From Glandiceps talaboti (taxonomy: Eukaryota > Hemichordata > Enteropneusta > Spengelidae), in the NCBI RefSeq assembly GCF_964340395.1, contig NC_135564.1, forward strand, positions 13,398,391 through 13,462,390: a stretch of 64,000 nt of DNA. The letters run 5' to 3'. The notes beneath the pieces are model-generated. The model did no database searches and was not told the origin of the DNA. It worked only from the letters and a program-made list of their open reading frames with translations. This document shows, piece by piece, positions 50,638 through 64,000 of the stretch (within the stretch, counting starts at the first letter, position 1; every line of letters starts with the position of its first letter). The translations under genes and the position numbers were made by a program.

Positions 50638-52689
50638 TGCAGACTCCTGTTCATGTATTGAATATCATACAACATGTATGATGTACGTACATGATGTACA
50701 TGATTTTGCGATGTGCCATTTTGTCTATTGACAGTGATCATTTCGTACAAGACGAAAGTGACCATCAGTATGAAGTAATGATGCATTCATTGTGTGATGA
50801 TTTTGAACAGTATCAGACAGTAAAACAACAGTGCCAACTTTTTTAGTGCCACGTGAAAATACAGAGACTTGGCTGTAGAGAGGTGATTACTAAAAGACTT
50901 CAAATTTAGCTGATTTTCTACGTAAAAATCGACATTTTAATGTCAGTCATTTGTTCTTTACGTCATACTATCGAATGGATATGATATGGTAAATACATAG
51001 ACAAAATGTAACAGCATTATGACACATTACGGTTGCTACTGAAAAGATCTGTCTTGACTTACATGTATCAAAAAAGGAATTTTGCAAGGGAAGTTTATCA
51101 TCTGAATTGAAAATATACAAAACTCATTCAGTATATTTCACGTGACTATTGGACCCTGCTTCCTTCTCCAGAATTAATACATCGTCAGCTATTAATTCAT
51201 TACTAGCGCAGGTACACCAACAAACTCCCTCGAAGTGCTTGTCCGTTGGTTTGTTAACGTGGGCTTCTCCATTTTCTAAAGACCATTCAGGTTGCTTGTT
51301 AACAAAGTTATTGTGGAAACAGAAATTGTCATGATGCATTGGTGGAGGGTCGCAGATGTCATGCCAGTATTCGGTTTACGAATGTAAAGGGAAAAAAACC
51401 AATGGTTTCTATCTTAGTGGAGCCATTCATGCGTTTGGCGATTGTCAATCGGCTTTTACATTTGTACAAGTTAATGACTTTACACGCAAATCTGCACCAC
51501 ATAAATCAGAACTGAACAGCCTTGTATACTATAACTTGCCAATATAACATTTCCTGGACAAATAGTTATACTTCACAAAAACTGTGTCGTTACATAAGCG
51601 TGGGATGTATGTTTGAATGGGAGCTAAATGTGGCTGTTTCTGTCCGTTTTGTATACGACCACATCTTTCAGACGTTGTAGTCATTCGTAATTACCATAAT
51701 TACAAGTACAAAAACACAAGTGGAGCCATGTCTGTCCTTGTAAACACACTGCATAGTTTAGAGCCACATTTGGTTACTTGGTCTGTGCTACCCGACCAAT
51801 CTAAACGTTCCGTGCATGAAATATATATGAAGAACGGACGGCGAAGAGTTGACTAGAGAGCGACCATCAACGTGTCTTTCTTTGGAAACTCGGTGATGCG
51901 AGTGACACGAACACACACATACAAAGAACACGGCTAGCTTCTGGGTAAATAATCTAAATACGCCTGTTGAATGCTTTAAGTCGGTGAAACACACAGGAAC
52001 TCAAGTGACAGCCCATGCATGCTTTTAACTTGGTATGTTGTGATGATAATGATCCGTGTTGTATCTGAACAAAGAACACGATTATGGATCGGACTCTGGT
52101 TTCAGTAGAAACCAAAGCGATGCCAATGGCAATTTACGAACCAGCTCCAAAAGCAAATCATATTAATATGCAAATAAAATAAGGTAGCTGTGTTCTACTA
52201 TCTAACTATTTCTAACGGGTTGACCTCGGCCTGTCGGGGTCACTCTTGGAACACTCAGTCTCACCAAATGGGTTTCTATGTCAAAATATTTTGGAAAAGA
52301 GTTTGACTTAGAACAGCCTTTCCCATTCAACATCCATGTACATTACAATACGTCTAAATATGATTATTTGGTGTTATATTAACTAATTGTAAAGCGACTC
52401 GCAGTTCGGGTGGTCTAACTTGTTGCAATCACACACACCGCTCTAATGTGGCTGACATTGACAATGCCGATATCCCAAATAAAGTACTTTGCTTGTCCAG
52501 TAAATTCTATTATAGCGTGTGAAAGAATGGAGTATACGCCTAGAGACAGTAAACTAGAAGGTAATTATGTACAACTGATACAGTATTGAGCATATTCACA
52601 ACACCCCTTGGCCATTTCATCATGGCTTTGCCTTTTCTTAGTTCGTTTGCAACACATTTAATGTAGACATTCAACCATTGGCTCGTACT

Positions 52690-53160
52690 AAATGTATATG
52701 GTATGGTATGATACGTAATATGATATTGCATGATATGTGATATGATATGATATGATATGATGTGATGTGATGTGATGTGATGTGATATATGATATGATAT
52801 GATATGATATGATATGATAAGAGATATGATAAGATATATGATATGATATGATATGATATGATATGATATGATATGATATTATATGATATAATATGATATG
52901 ATATGATATGATATATGATGATATGATATGAGATGAGACGATATATGATAGGAATGAATGGATGAATGAATGAAATGACATTTATTTCATATGTGATATA
53001 TGATATGATATGATATGAAATGACATGGTTCGATTTGACATGATCTGATATATGATATTATGATATATGATATAATAATTATGATATATGTATATGTATA
53101 TGTATATGACGTGACATGACATGACGTATGGTGAGATGTGATGTCATATGGTATAGTACG
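52690..53160. repeat. degenerate (GATAT)n pentanucleotide array
   Basis: ATGAT/ATATG pentamers with GTGAT, AAGAT and ATTAT variants and an inserted GAATGAATGGATGAATGAAT near 52953. Strongly interrupted, so old. Confidence 0.9.
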
Positions 53161-53180
53161 ATACAATAAGATGCAATATT

Positions 53181-53260
53181 ATAGAATAGAATAGAATAGA
53201 ATAGAATAGAATAGAATAGAATAGAATAGAATAGAATAGAATAGAATAGAATAGAATAAA
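53181..53260. repeat. (ATAGA)n pentanucleotide array
   Basis: Sixteen nearly perfect ATAGA units, adjoining the GATAT array. Confidence 0.95.
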
Positions 53261-53435
53261 ATACTCGCGGTGTGAAGTAAATGTAATAACTACAAACGTA
53301 TGTAAATGAAGCATACAGATGGTGGTGGCACTTTTCGTACATATTTATGTGGCATCCCTTCCCATTGTGTAATATTCACCAAATAACGTTATATTGACCA
53401 TACCATCTAACAGTGTACACTTACAGACATGGTTC

Positions 53436-54000
53436 GTTTCCTTTCAACCTTCACCTTTCAATACAGTGGCAAAGTAAAACAACGATCTTGAGTGCAAATC
53501 GGTTCCCCACTACAGAAATATATTATTTTCCTCCATACCAGTAAAAAGATGTTACGGCAGTGCTCTCTATAAGCGCGAGAAAAATTTTCGCTCATATTTC
53601 TCCGCGGACGATGCCTTGTTTTAATACCTCCAACTTTCCTCGTCCGGTACCGTTGCAAAGTGTAACAAAACAACCCGATTCCCCACTGGATAACAAAAGT
53701 TAGCTTTCTATACCAGTCAACGTGTTACGGCAACGCTTTCGTGAGGGCGACAATAAACTTTCGACAATAAACATAAATCTGTTTTCGTATTTCTCCGTGG
53801 ATGATGCTTAGTTTATTTCGTACTTTCCCCGTCCAATACCCTGGTAAAGTGCAACAACAAAATAACCCTGTTCCCTCCTATTTATTTACATGTAAAAACA
53901 GTGTTATTTCCCCCATACCGGTAAACGTGTTATAGCTTGGAGTGCTTTGAGGGCGACAAAAAAAAACTTTCGCTCAACACATTTCTCCGCGGATGTTCGG
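53436..54000. repeat. three-copy degenerate ~190-bp tandem repeat
   Basis: Copies begin near 53436, 53631 and 53821. Each has, in order, a CTTTCC..GTCC..TACC.TGG-AAAGT-AACAAC segment, CTGTTCCC/GGTTCCCCAC, CCATACC-GT-AACGTGTTA, CGAC.A..AAACTTTCGCTC and TTTCTCCGCGGATGATGC. Divergence is high but the order is fixed. No frame is shared open across the copies. Confidence 0.75.
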
Positions 54001-54713
54001 AAGTCGTGAACTGTTTCCGAATAAAGTAGTGAGTCAATGAGGGAGGATTGATGTTGTTCTAGATCGCACATTAAATCAGGTGGTGCCGTAGCATCGTTTA
54101 GGATCAACTTCATCTAATTGGCAATTGAACGGCGACTGAATGGGATCAGTAAATAAATCATGGTTGGAAGTCAAAGTAGTGATGCCAAAATATGAAGCAT
54201 GATATCCATCAAAGTCGGATCACACGAGATGATGACAGCAGCGAAGGCAGAAAATCACTTCCGTGCGACACAATCAAACCATAGTTACAAAACCGTGGAC
54301 GCATTTATGGTGACAAGCTTAAATGTCGCTATGAATTGTTTCTTTTTACATTTTATGGACGAAGATGACCAGATAAACGATTGATATCTTTAAGTCCATA
54401 TAAATAAACGGATCGGAGTTCATCATTTGAGAGTAATGGCAGGCAATCAAGATCACGTTGTTCATGGGCAATAATGTAGCAGTTCTTGTATAGAATTCAT
54501 CGAGGAATAATATATCGTGTCAAGTCGACAAAAAAGTTGTGTTTGTCTGTCAGAAAGTATCGGATATAAATAATGACCGATATATCATTTTATAAATCTA
54601 ATGTATATACATGTATATTACATAGAGTGGATACAGTATAATGTGGGATATCATTAAAGGTATATAGGGTATACAACGAATAGAGTATATGATATTTACA
54701 GCCTATGTGATAC

Positions 54714-54814
<101 letters not shown>

Positions 54815-54913
54815 CATATGTAATCAATGCAGAATAGATTGTATAAAGCATATACAATTAATATACTATATAGTATAGCTATGAAAATCTATATATCATA
54901 GACAATTGATGAA

Positions 54914-55379
54914 GTATAGTATAGTATAGTATAGTATAGTATAGTATAATATAGTATAGTATAGTATAGTATAGTATAGTATAGTATAGTATAGTATAGT
55001 ATAGTATAGTCTAGTATAGCATAGTATAGTATAGTATAGTATAATATAGTATAGTATAATAGTATAGTATAGTATAGTATAGTCTAGTCTAGTCTAGTCT
55101 AGCATAGCATAGCATAGCATAGCATAGCATAGCATAGTATAGTATAGTATAGTATAATATAGTATAGTATAGTATAGTATAATATAGTATAGTATAGTAT
55201 AATAGTATAGTATAGTATAGTATAGTATAGTACAGTATAGTCTAGTCCAGTCTAGTCTAGTCTAGTCTAGTCTAGTCTAGCATAGTATAGTATAGTATAG
55301 TATAGTATAGTATAGTATAGTATAGTATAGTATAGTACAGTATAGTATAGTATAGTATAGTATAGTATAGTATAGTATA
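54914..55379. repeat. (AGTAT)n pentanucleotide satellite with variant blocks
   Basis: About 93 pentamers, mostly AGTAT. Homogeneous runs of AGTCT (near 55081-55100 and 55241-55278) and AGCAT (55100-55135) are embedded, and isolated AATAT variants recur. The array ends about 140 bp before the assembly gap. Confidence 0.96.
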
Positions 55380-55521
55380 CCATATACAATGAATATATCA
55401 GCATATCGTATAGCTAGGAACATTGTCAAAGTATATAGCATATATCATGATACAATGTACAATATTCATAACTATGAATACATTATACACTGCGCATTTC
55501 AAAACTATGTAAATCTGCAAT

Positions 55522-55621
55522 NNNNNNNNNNNNNNNNNNNNNNNNNNNNNNNNNNNNNNNNNNNNNNNNNNNNNNNNNNNNNNNNNNNNNNNNNNNNNNN
55601 NNNNNNNNNNNNNNNNNNNNN
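55522..55621. other. assembly gap (100 N)
   Basis: Exactly 100 N, a conventional placeholder for unknown length, between the pentamer satellite and a long (CT)n tract. Any open frame spanning it is meaningless. Confidence 0.99.
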
Positions 55622-55749
55622 AAACAAGCCGGAATATATGTATATACGTATAACAGCCATACAATTATTTATTGTACTTCCAACAAAATGCGCGTCAGAT
55701 TCATAATACCGCGTCTTTATAAAAAAAAATTTGAAGATTGTAATATTTG

Positions 55750-55932
<183 letters not shown>

Positions 55933-56578
55933 ACACATTATCAGATGGGGGGGGAGTGCAGGTCGAACAACTGAAACGTTTTAAATTTTGACACGTCGTT
56001 CATATTATACAGAGAGTAGAACATTTACTGTTTCTTTACACGTAAATACATTTCACTTAGTTGTGCAAATGTAATCTTCACGTCTGTTAGTGGGTCACTG
56101 GATGTCTAACTAATACTTACACATACAAACTTTACAAATACATAACTGTCATATATGATATGCAGTTACATTCTTTATTTGGACACCAAATAGAATTTCG
56201 ATTTCACCAAATTTTTACACTTATCCATCATGTTCTAATGGCCGTGTTAGTTTGACCTGTCACTTTAATTATGGATAAACAACGAAATCCCATTCATATT
56301 TGGTTGACTCTGTCGTTGAGGAAATTTAATTTTCGTTGTGCAACTTTGATTATGACACTCAAATCTGTAAGGTAAGAAGAACGAGCGACTGTTTGCTGTA
56401 TTTTTACCGGCGGGACACACCGCTAGTACTAAGGTTGTTCACATGTGTTGATCGACACACACATCGATGAAAGGTGCTTGTGCCTTCTTCTGTTTAGATT
56501 GTCGTTGGTTTATTTAATGATGTATTTATTTTTAAAATGACGGTAGTCATGGGGATACAAGGGATAAATCACGTGATG

Positions 56579-56592
56579 GTAGCCATGGCGAC
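56579..56592 (+). promoter_or_regulatory. RFX X-box-like motif
   Basis: GTAGCCATGGCGAC matches the X-box palindrome GTTGCCATGGCAAC at 12 of 14 positions. A decayed relative, GTAGTCATGGGGATAC, lies at about 56543. CACGTGA is next to it. Motif only. Confidence 0.3.
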
Positions 56593-56876
56593 GGGATCGA
56601 AAAAGGACATGGAGACTTGGAAGGAGGGTGTCTATGCCGATATATTTCTTTCTTAAATTAAGTGAAAGAATTTCAGATTTCCCATTTCGCATTTCTTAAG
56701 TTGTTGGCATCTAGGTACTTTGGGGGTAAAAATGAAATTTTACGGCAATTTTGGAATCGATCGAGGAGCATATCCAGGGAGTGAAGGTTGTGTTTGTCGT
56801 GTTGCAATGTGTAGCGAATAAATTGAATACACAGAGTCAAGCAAGCAAACAAATAAACAAGCTAGCAAGCAATCAA

Positions 56877-56950
56877 TCAACAAACAAACAAACAAACAAA
56901 CAAACAAACAAACGAACAAACGAACAAACAAACAAACAAACAAACAAACA
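56877..56950. repeat. (CAAA)n microsatellite
   Basis: About 17 tetramers with two CGAA variants, preceded by a degenerate CAAG/CAAT run. Confidence 0.95.
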
Positions 56951-57228
56951 TCACAACAATTGCTGCACCTTGAAGCAAATATCACGGTTCATTTTGTCGT
57001 TTAGTATGTGTTGATAAATACATTATGTTTGATTTTATTTATACCTGGCGTATATTACATCACGGGCATCTGTAAATACGCGTTGCTAGTATTCACCATT
57101 GTAGGCTTGATGAATTTTATTCCAAGCTATGTCCCTGTCTAACCCATCGACTGCATATAAATAACCCGTTCGTTATATACATTTGTTTAGTGGCGATTTA
57201 GTTTTGCGACAAATCTGTAGTGTTTTAA

Positions 57229-57476
57229 CAGGAGAAATGTAGAGCTCCAGAAAAAAAGGTCTTTTAACATTACTTATAACGTTCAATTTACAATTTGAAA
57301 GCAGAGATGTATACAGAGCTCCAGAGAAACGTCCTTAAACAAAAACTAGTAACGTTCGAAAAGGAGAGATGTACAGAGTTCCACAGAAATGTCCTTAAAC
57401 AAAACTAGTAACGTTCAAAAAGGAGAGATGTACAGAGCTCCTGAGAAACGTCCTTAAACATAACTATTAATGTGTT
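57229..57476. repeat. four-copy ~60-bp minisatellite
   Basis: Units built on GGAGAGATGTACAGAGCTCC then AGAGAAACGTCCTTAAACA and AACTAGTAACGTTC. The first copy is the most diverged; the middle two differ by a few bases. Confidence 0.85.
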
Positions 57477-58085
57477 CAAATTAAGTCTGTGACATCACGA
57501 CGAGAGGAGGATTAACTTTATTGCAACGACGAGATCTGTAGCATATGTTTCGTCACATGTAAACTCTGTTTTGACTACATTACGACATGCAAACACACCA
57601 ACTAGTATTAGGTTAATTACACTCAAAGCAAAAGTCGTTAAATTTGTAAATCAGTCATCGTATACTTAATTCGCTAAAATGATGAATAGTTAATATTGCC
57701 TCGATTAATAATAGAACTCACCGAGAATCGCTCCACATGGAATTCATTTTAATATAAATATATATATATGTATATATATATATTCTATGTTATTGATTTG
57801 ATCGTGACACTCATTGGTGTGAGCGATGAATATTTCACCGAAGCTCCGAATTTACTTTCTATGTTTACGGAAGTTGGGTTTATTAGAAAATCGATCACAC
57901 AATTGCAGTATAAACGTGAAGCACTTTAAAGTATCACTGTCGCTAACTGAAGCCTTAATTTCGATAATTTTCGCGGACAAAAAAACACAAATGCGAAATA
58001 AATTTATTCAGAAACAAATCCGAGTCGACATATTGTGATAGATGTGGTTATATGTACAAAGAGGCGTGGAGATCGAGAGTGCGGT

Positions 58086-58288
<203 letters not shown>

Positions 58289-61200
58289 TCAATTTATTGA
58301 TACTCAAATAATTATTTCGCGAGCAGGCTGTAATTTTAATTCATTCAACAATTACTGGTGTGAGCTCTCGCAGTTTGCTGGACATGATTCGCCATGTTGT
58401 AGTTATTGGAATAAACATGGATGTAGCTTATAATATGAAAGAAAGGAATCACAAACGGGCATCGTTACAGACTGTGTCCCTTTAAGATAGAAGGTGACGA
58501 CGGACATCGTATCATCAACATACAGAACGAATGCGTACAACCTATTTATACATATTCTCTTGCATTTTGATACAGGTTTTAAATCCCGTGGGAGTTGTAT
58601 AGATTCATATTTATAAAAACTATTAAGATGAACATCTCCGTAGAGTAAATCAACAAAAAAAATTTAATTTCATTGAAATTCGATATCCGTGGTTGTGCAA
58701 TATTTTACAAAAACTCACGTCGTATCATCCGTCACTGTCTCTAGAAAATACACCGTTGCGAGAATAAGACAAGTGTTCCTATTACCCGTGTAGTACACTC
58801 AACGCGTTATAATGTCAACAAATTTCACTCTATGTCATAAGAGACATCGGGCATGTTTAAATGTATAATATGGTCATTATTGAAAAAGTGTGGGAAAGAA
58901 TATGAAACACAAACTATACATTATTTCAGAAAATACGATTGACCTGAAAGATCACCTTGAGACGGTTTCAGGAAGTCTGTGTATTGATTGCATCAGCTCT
59001 ATGTTTCGAATTCATCAAGACGTGTTCGGCGGCAAAGCGATAAGAGCCGTATTGAATCGACTTGAGATGATATATACTAGCCATGATGAAAACAGACGCA
59101 TAAATAAATAGATAAATAATAAAACAAACAAGTTGACAAACCATATCTTCGATGTCTGACACGTTTTGCTAACAGAGCTAGAAGTACAAATACAAATATA
59201 GTATTTGTTTGACCAAACATAACGTCTTTCATAAAATTCATTGAAATCAAATTCAATCCCCACCCTACGCGCTACGCGGTAACATGATGTTCTTTTTTAT
59301 ATCCTGTGTCAATTTTTTCAAACTTCGGATGTATATAAACCTCCATAAATCAAATTTAATGTACCAACGCATGTGTATGAAGCTTACAGTTCAGCGTCAC
59401 CATGTGTGAAACTAAGACAGTAGCCAGGTAGGTAGGTGTCCAACTTTGCTAAGGCTCGGCCAACAGATGCACAGTGATATCTATACTACAAGGGGAAACA
59501 ATAAAGTAGAAACAATTTTTCCTTCTAAAATTGCTACATTTTATCTACTGGCAGGACACAATTTGTACACTTTGTAACACTGTATCTTTTCATCGTCTGG
59601 CGTCGCAGTAACAACAAAAGTCTTACTAACATTGCTACGTTTTGTTTGAGAGAGCAACCATAATCTTAGCAGATGTTGCCAAATTATACGCATTGTAACA
59701 ACAACATAAACCTTTTCATGTGGTGGATTAAAATGTAACACAATTATTCTTCACTTTTTGTCATGCCAGACAATAAAGGTTAAATAGCAATTTAGATGTT
59801 TGCCAAGCCAGACGATAAGATTTGGTAATGTTAGTCAGATATTTGTTGAGTCAGACAATAAAATGTAGCAATGTTATACTTATGGAGCCAGATGACGCCT
59901 AGTTTCTTCTATTCAACGGTTTTCCATTGTACTACTCCCAAATACCAACCGCTATTTATGCGATTTGCATGTACTTTCCTGATTCAGAAACAATTGTCAA
60001 CCAAAATCATTATGATATCGCAATTAGAGTTCATGTAGGCCTACAAGCAAACGCCAAAACGGGTCCAATTTTAAACACATTCAAATTTAGCAGTATTTTT
60101 TTTATAAAGTGGGACTGAATCATACATTTATCGAACTTAGACATTCACCGCAGCCATTCTATTTCATAGTGAGTGTAAAAATACGTTTAGTTACATTCGT
60201 ACTTGAAAATAGAAAATGTCAACACACAAGGGACTGAATGCGAAAGAGAGCGGGCATGAGAACATTTCAGTATTTATTCGAACGCCCTAAGGGTAATTTT
60301 GACGAGTACTTAGAAGTGTATTTCTTGCGGACTAAAGTGATGTTCGTCAAAATTTTACAAACAAACAGGAAAAGCTTGACACAATTACCGGGTTGTAAAG
60401 TAATATCTTTCCAATTACACGGAGTTTCAGAAAGAGAGAACATTTATAATTCTGTAACCCCACTATCTTGACCTTGTCTTATTGTTCGTAGCCTACATCC
60501 CCTACGTCATGTTTTTAATTTTGAATAAACATAAAGTTTTTTAATTTAATTCGCTGTCAGAATAATAGACACTACGTGCGATTTTTTTGGAAAATACTGA
60601 AAAATTGACATTTTCATCTCATTCGTCATCAATATATGACTTTGTTTACCATTCTCTCTGAAATTATGTTGACTGTCACCTCTCAACAGAAATCATACTG
60701 TGAATATTTTAATTATGAAGTTGGATTTTCAATGTTTAAAATAGTTGGTCAATGGAGTCAGCCTCTACTACAGTTAGTGGTTACTGGCAAACAAGTACAA
60801 GAACAACACTTTGTATACGGTACTATTCACGTGACAATGGTAAAGCGATCTAATGTACGGGGAAAGATCCAAGGCGATTCTTGAGGCATTAACTTGTAAC
60901 CGGTAAATACAATATAGATAGAGAGTTGGTGTAAGAGTAAGTCATTTTCTTGAGAACAGACAAACAACCAACCAACCAACCAACCAAATAAAGTAACAAA
61001 CAAACACACAACAAACCATAGCTAAGCAAACTAAAGCAAAACAAAACAAAAATGAACCCAAGGAAGCCTTCTCAATCCTTTTAGAACACAGGTACCCCGA
61101 TGATCGCTAAAAGCATGCAAAATGTTGGCGAGCTATATAGCTTTAATTCACATCCCGCTGTACCTGTGTTTACAATAATTTTGAAAATCAAATGCGAATT

Positions 61201-61614
61201 CAAACTTACTTCTACAACAAAACAGTATCTATAAATTAATGGGACACTGTAACTTTCTGGGGAAATGGTTCATTTTCTTTCTATTAAAATGCTGCATCTC
61301 AACGGTAATAGGATTCCGATTGCTACAGACATGTTGGCCCATGTTCAAGAAAGGTATTCAGATGTGATTTGGATATAGAAGGGAGCATTATGACTTAATT
61401 ATTTGGTTACCAATAAATACATTACAGTCTTGGTTATCAAGCCTCTTTGCGTATATTTAACAATCTCTATGCGTCAACTAAGATTACCCTCTTAAATATA
61501 TTTTGAAAGTGAAAACAAAAAGACAGGCTGAAATGTCCATCTGTAAGCGTGTGTCAGTCAAAACATGTGTCCACGTGTCTGATAGTCGCCCGTGTGTCTC
61601 CCTGTATGTCCCCG

Positions 61615-61633
61615 TCTGTCTGTCTGTCTGTCG

Positions 61634-61697
<64 letters not shown>

Positions 61698-61708
61698 GTC
61701 TGTCTGTC
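61615..61708. repeat. (TGTC)n microsatellite
   Basis: About 22 TGTC units with one CGGTC and two TATC variants. Confidence 0.95.
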
Positions 61709-62216
61709 ATCTGAAGAAATTGATGCTTATTGTACATCATGCTATCTGTACTTGGTATGGCGATACATCGGATAGATTGATTCATTACTAGACAAACGGC
61801 GGAAAAAAGGGAAACTCCGTTCATTTGAAGAATAATATCATATATCACGTAACCACTTTTACAACATAACCCTGTAAGATGTATTGCTAAGAATTCAGTT
61901 GACATAGAGGTCATTTTTGCAACAAAAATGACACAAAACAAGATTCTTTTTCATCTTTTTTTCTTCAAATTATTTGGGCGTGGTAAGATTTAAAAAATTC
62001 TGAACTCAAGGTCCAGGATTCAATCCCAGGTTTTGCATCTTAGTATTATATTATTAGTGGAGCCATGCTGATTATTTTTTTATTATTAAGATTCAACTTC
62101 TCCAATAGCTCTACCAAATAAATGTTTTTCACGTCCAATTAATAATCACAATCTTCATCCGACATGGGTCTTTAAATTGTTTTTCAAGCGATAATTACGA
62201 ATAGCAATTACCTTAC

Positions 62217-62305
62217 CCCCCCCCCCCTCTCTCTCTCTCTCCCTCCCTCCCCCTCCCTCCCTCCCCCCTCTCTCGCTCTCTCTCTCCCCCCTCCCTCCCT
62301 CCCTC

Positions 62306-62360
<55 letters not shown>
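62217..62360. repeat. polypyrimidine (C)n / (CCCT)n / (CT)n tract
   Basis: A C-run, then CT and CCCT blocks, then about 25 CT units; 144 bases almost without purines on this strand. Confidence 0.95.
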
Positions 62361-62362
<2 letters not shown>

Positions 62363-63064
62363 ATATGGTACTAGAACATTCACTGGTGGCAACGACTGTC
62401 TTTCGTGTATAATAACAATATAACCGTTTTGACAAAATTAGCAGATACAAATATGAATGTCTAATGTTTACTGCTTTGTGCTTTTTGTAAAAAAAAGTGA
62501 TGATGCAGTATATTTTTAACTGCACTTTATTATTTTTCTCTGCCACACCAAAATCATTTCACCATCCTGGGTTCGATATAATTGGACACGAGGTGAAGCA
62601 ATATTGCCCACTTGTATTCACTCTTGATGAGCATTGACCTACTTACTTTGCATTTTACATGTGACTGTATAATTCACGTCACAATCGGTCCTGTGGTTGA
62701 ATTCAGTGGTTTGTACAATGCAGTAAATAAAAAAATAATACGGCCAATAGGTCAAAAGAGCGAACAAGAAAAAACAACTTTATAAACTGCACCGATTATT
62801 ATACCATCTAAATGGTTTCAAACCACATAACCCTTTTTAGTCTTTGTATGGACAAAATGTTACAATTGAAGAGGAATAACTCGACTTCTGACGTCATAAC
62901 ATTCGAGATAAGTTTGACACTGACTTTTCTCTGGGTCATATGGTGGTTAGGACATCTAGTATAGTGCTCTTAATGCACACAGACAGACGTACATACATAG
63001 ACATACATAGACACACAGAGACAAACACGCACAAATATATCAAAATATTAGATATATTTAGATA

Positions 63065-63128
63065 TATTTAAATATATATATACATTTATATATATGTATA
63101 TATACGTATATATATATCTAGCTATATA

Positions 63129-63173
<45 letters not shown>

Positions 63174-63176
63174 CTG
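63065..63176. repeat. (TA)n-rich tract
   Basis: TATATA blocks broken by CAT, CGT and CTAG, ending in about 18 TA units. Cruciform-prone. Confidence 0.9.
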
Positions 63177-63901
63177 TATATAGCTAGATTGTATTTCCTG
63201 TTTCTGTGTAACTCGAGCTCGTACACCCCAAATTCGTCTTAATTTACATGTATGTCTGGTCCATAGGCATTGATTAGGAACTATTTCCATGGCCCTCACA
63301 AGAAGTGATTTTAATATTGCTCTCAAAGATTGTGTATGTATATATACATGTATTTCTTTTAGGGTGAAATAAATAAATAATTCAATTCAATTCAATATTA
63401 CATAACACCATGACAACAGATTAACACACAGAAATGTCAATATCCATCTATATTTTGAAAGAAAATAAATACACAATTTTTTTTCGAGAATCGAGAAAGT
63501 TTTGGCAAACACTTCGAAGTGAACAATTTATACCAACACGGGTGAAATAAAGAGTGTTTATCTCATACTAACAGATGTAGTCACAAGAAGAACAAGCAAT
63601 ATGAATGCATCTCAATTGGTGTTCATTGTTTGAAGTTTAATAGTTAAAACACCCTATGATAATGATGATAAGACCTCCAATACTAAATGGTACCTCATTT
63701 CGTTTTCGGATGGAAAATTTGATACCCTTTTCTTTCACATCTCATATGCAAGGTATGTATAATTTCAGAAGCATTAAGCCAATATATTTTGAGTCAGTTC
63801 TATCTCTGACAGCAGTGTTCAAGTCCGAAAACAATCTACACCACACTACAAACCAAAGTACAGAACAACACACTACGATAGTAGATAAATAAACCTATTG
63901 G

Positions 63902-64000
63902 GTATGTATGTATGTATGTATGTATGTATGTATGTATGTATGTATGTATGTATGTATGTATGTATGTATGTATGTATGTATGTATGTATGTATGTATGTA
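63902..64000. repeat. (GTAT)n microsatellite running off the window end
   Basis: About 24 perfect GTAT units; the right edge is cut by the window. Confidence 0.97.

Noticed and set aside
61980-62100. tRNA gene or SINE (B-box-like GGATTCAATCCC)
   Set aside because: A lone B-box-like word with no convincing A box or cloverleaf; a similar lone word occurs near 9685. Too weak to list.

Overview
This is a gene-poor, AT-rich animal (bilaterian) genomic window. It is crowded with long simple repeats and contains one 100-N assembly gap. Only two protein-coding genes can be supported, and both have introns. They are a divergent pair: the 5' part of a Sowah (sosondowah / SOWAHA-D family) gene on the minus strand (exons at 13297-13168, 5889-5828 and 2746-2627, continuing beyond base 1), and a complete seven-exon Iroquois (Irx) TALE-homeobox gene on the plus strand (32225-36786, 516 codons plus stop). 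Splice phases match across every inferred junction in both genes.

The main biological point is the pairing itself. Irx-Sowah linkage is, from established knowledge (Maeso et al., Genome Research 2012, recalled and not checked), an ancient bilaterian genomic regulatory block: Irx cis-regulatory elements lie in Sowah introns, so the two genes stay together by shared regulation. The layout fits. Sowah has large introns (7.3 kb and 3.1 kb in view), its start region carries NRF1-like and YY1-like motifs typical of a housekeeping 'bystander', 18.9 kb of non-coding DNA separates the start codons, and more than 26 kb of non-coding DNA follows Irx. Several non-coding islands look enhancer-like by motif content, but conservation cannot be tested here.

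Region by region. 1-2626: Sowah intron 3 with two minisatellites. 2747-5827: intron 2 with a 35-bp minisatellite. 5890-13167: intron 1 with an old interspersed repeat, a possible MITE, a tRNA-derived SINE and a DR1-type nuclear-receptor site. 13298-32085: intergenic DNA with a TIR element, (GA)n/(CT)n tracts, an enhancer-like island near 23.6-24.1 kb and a large 40-bp satellite (25.9-27.8 kb) with higher-order structure. 32086-38060: Irx with a candidate TATA/Inr promoter and poly(A) signals. 38061-64000: gene desert with enhancer-like islands, a three-copy ~190-bp degenerate tandem, and many micro- and minisatellites, including an (AGTAT)n array beside the assembly gap.

Organism: probably a marine invertebrate. 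The TACATGTA-rich, microsatellite-rich, AT-rich DNA, the tRNA-SINE style and the intact Irx-Sowah linkage all fit that. The residues after the homeodomain (MTWSPRNR) look more like invertebrate deuterostome or vertebrate Irx than insect Irx (MTWEP). The QTVCSCQYD motif is shared with Drosophila Ara/Caup. I do not assign a phylum.
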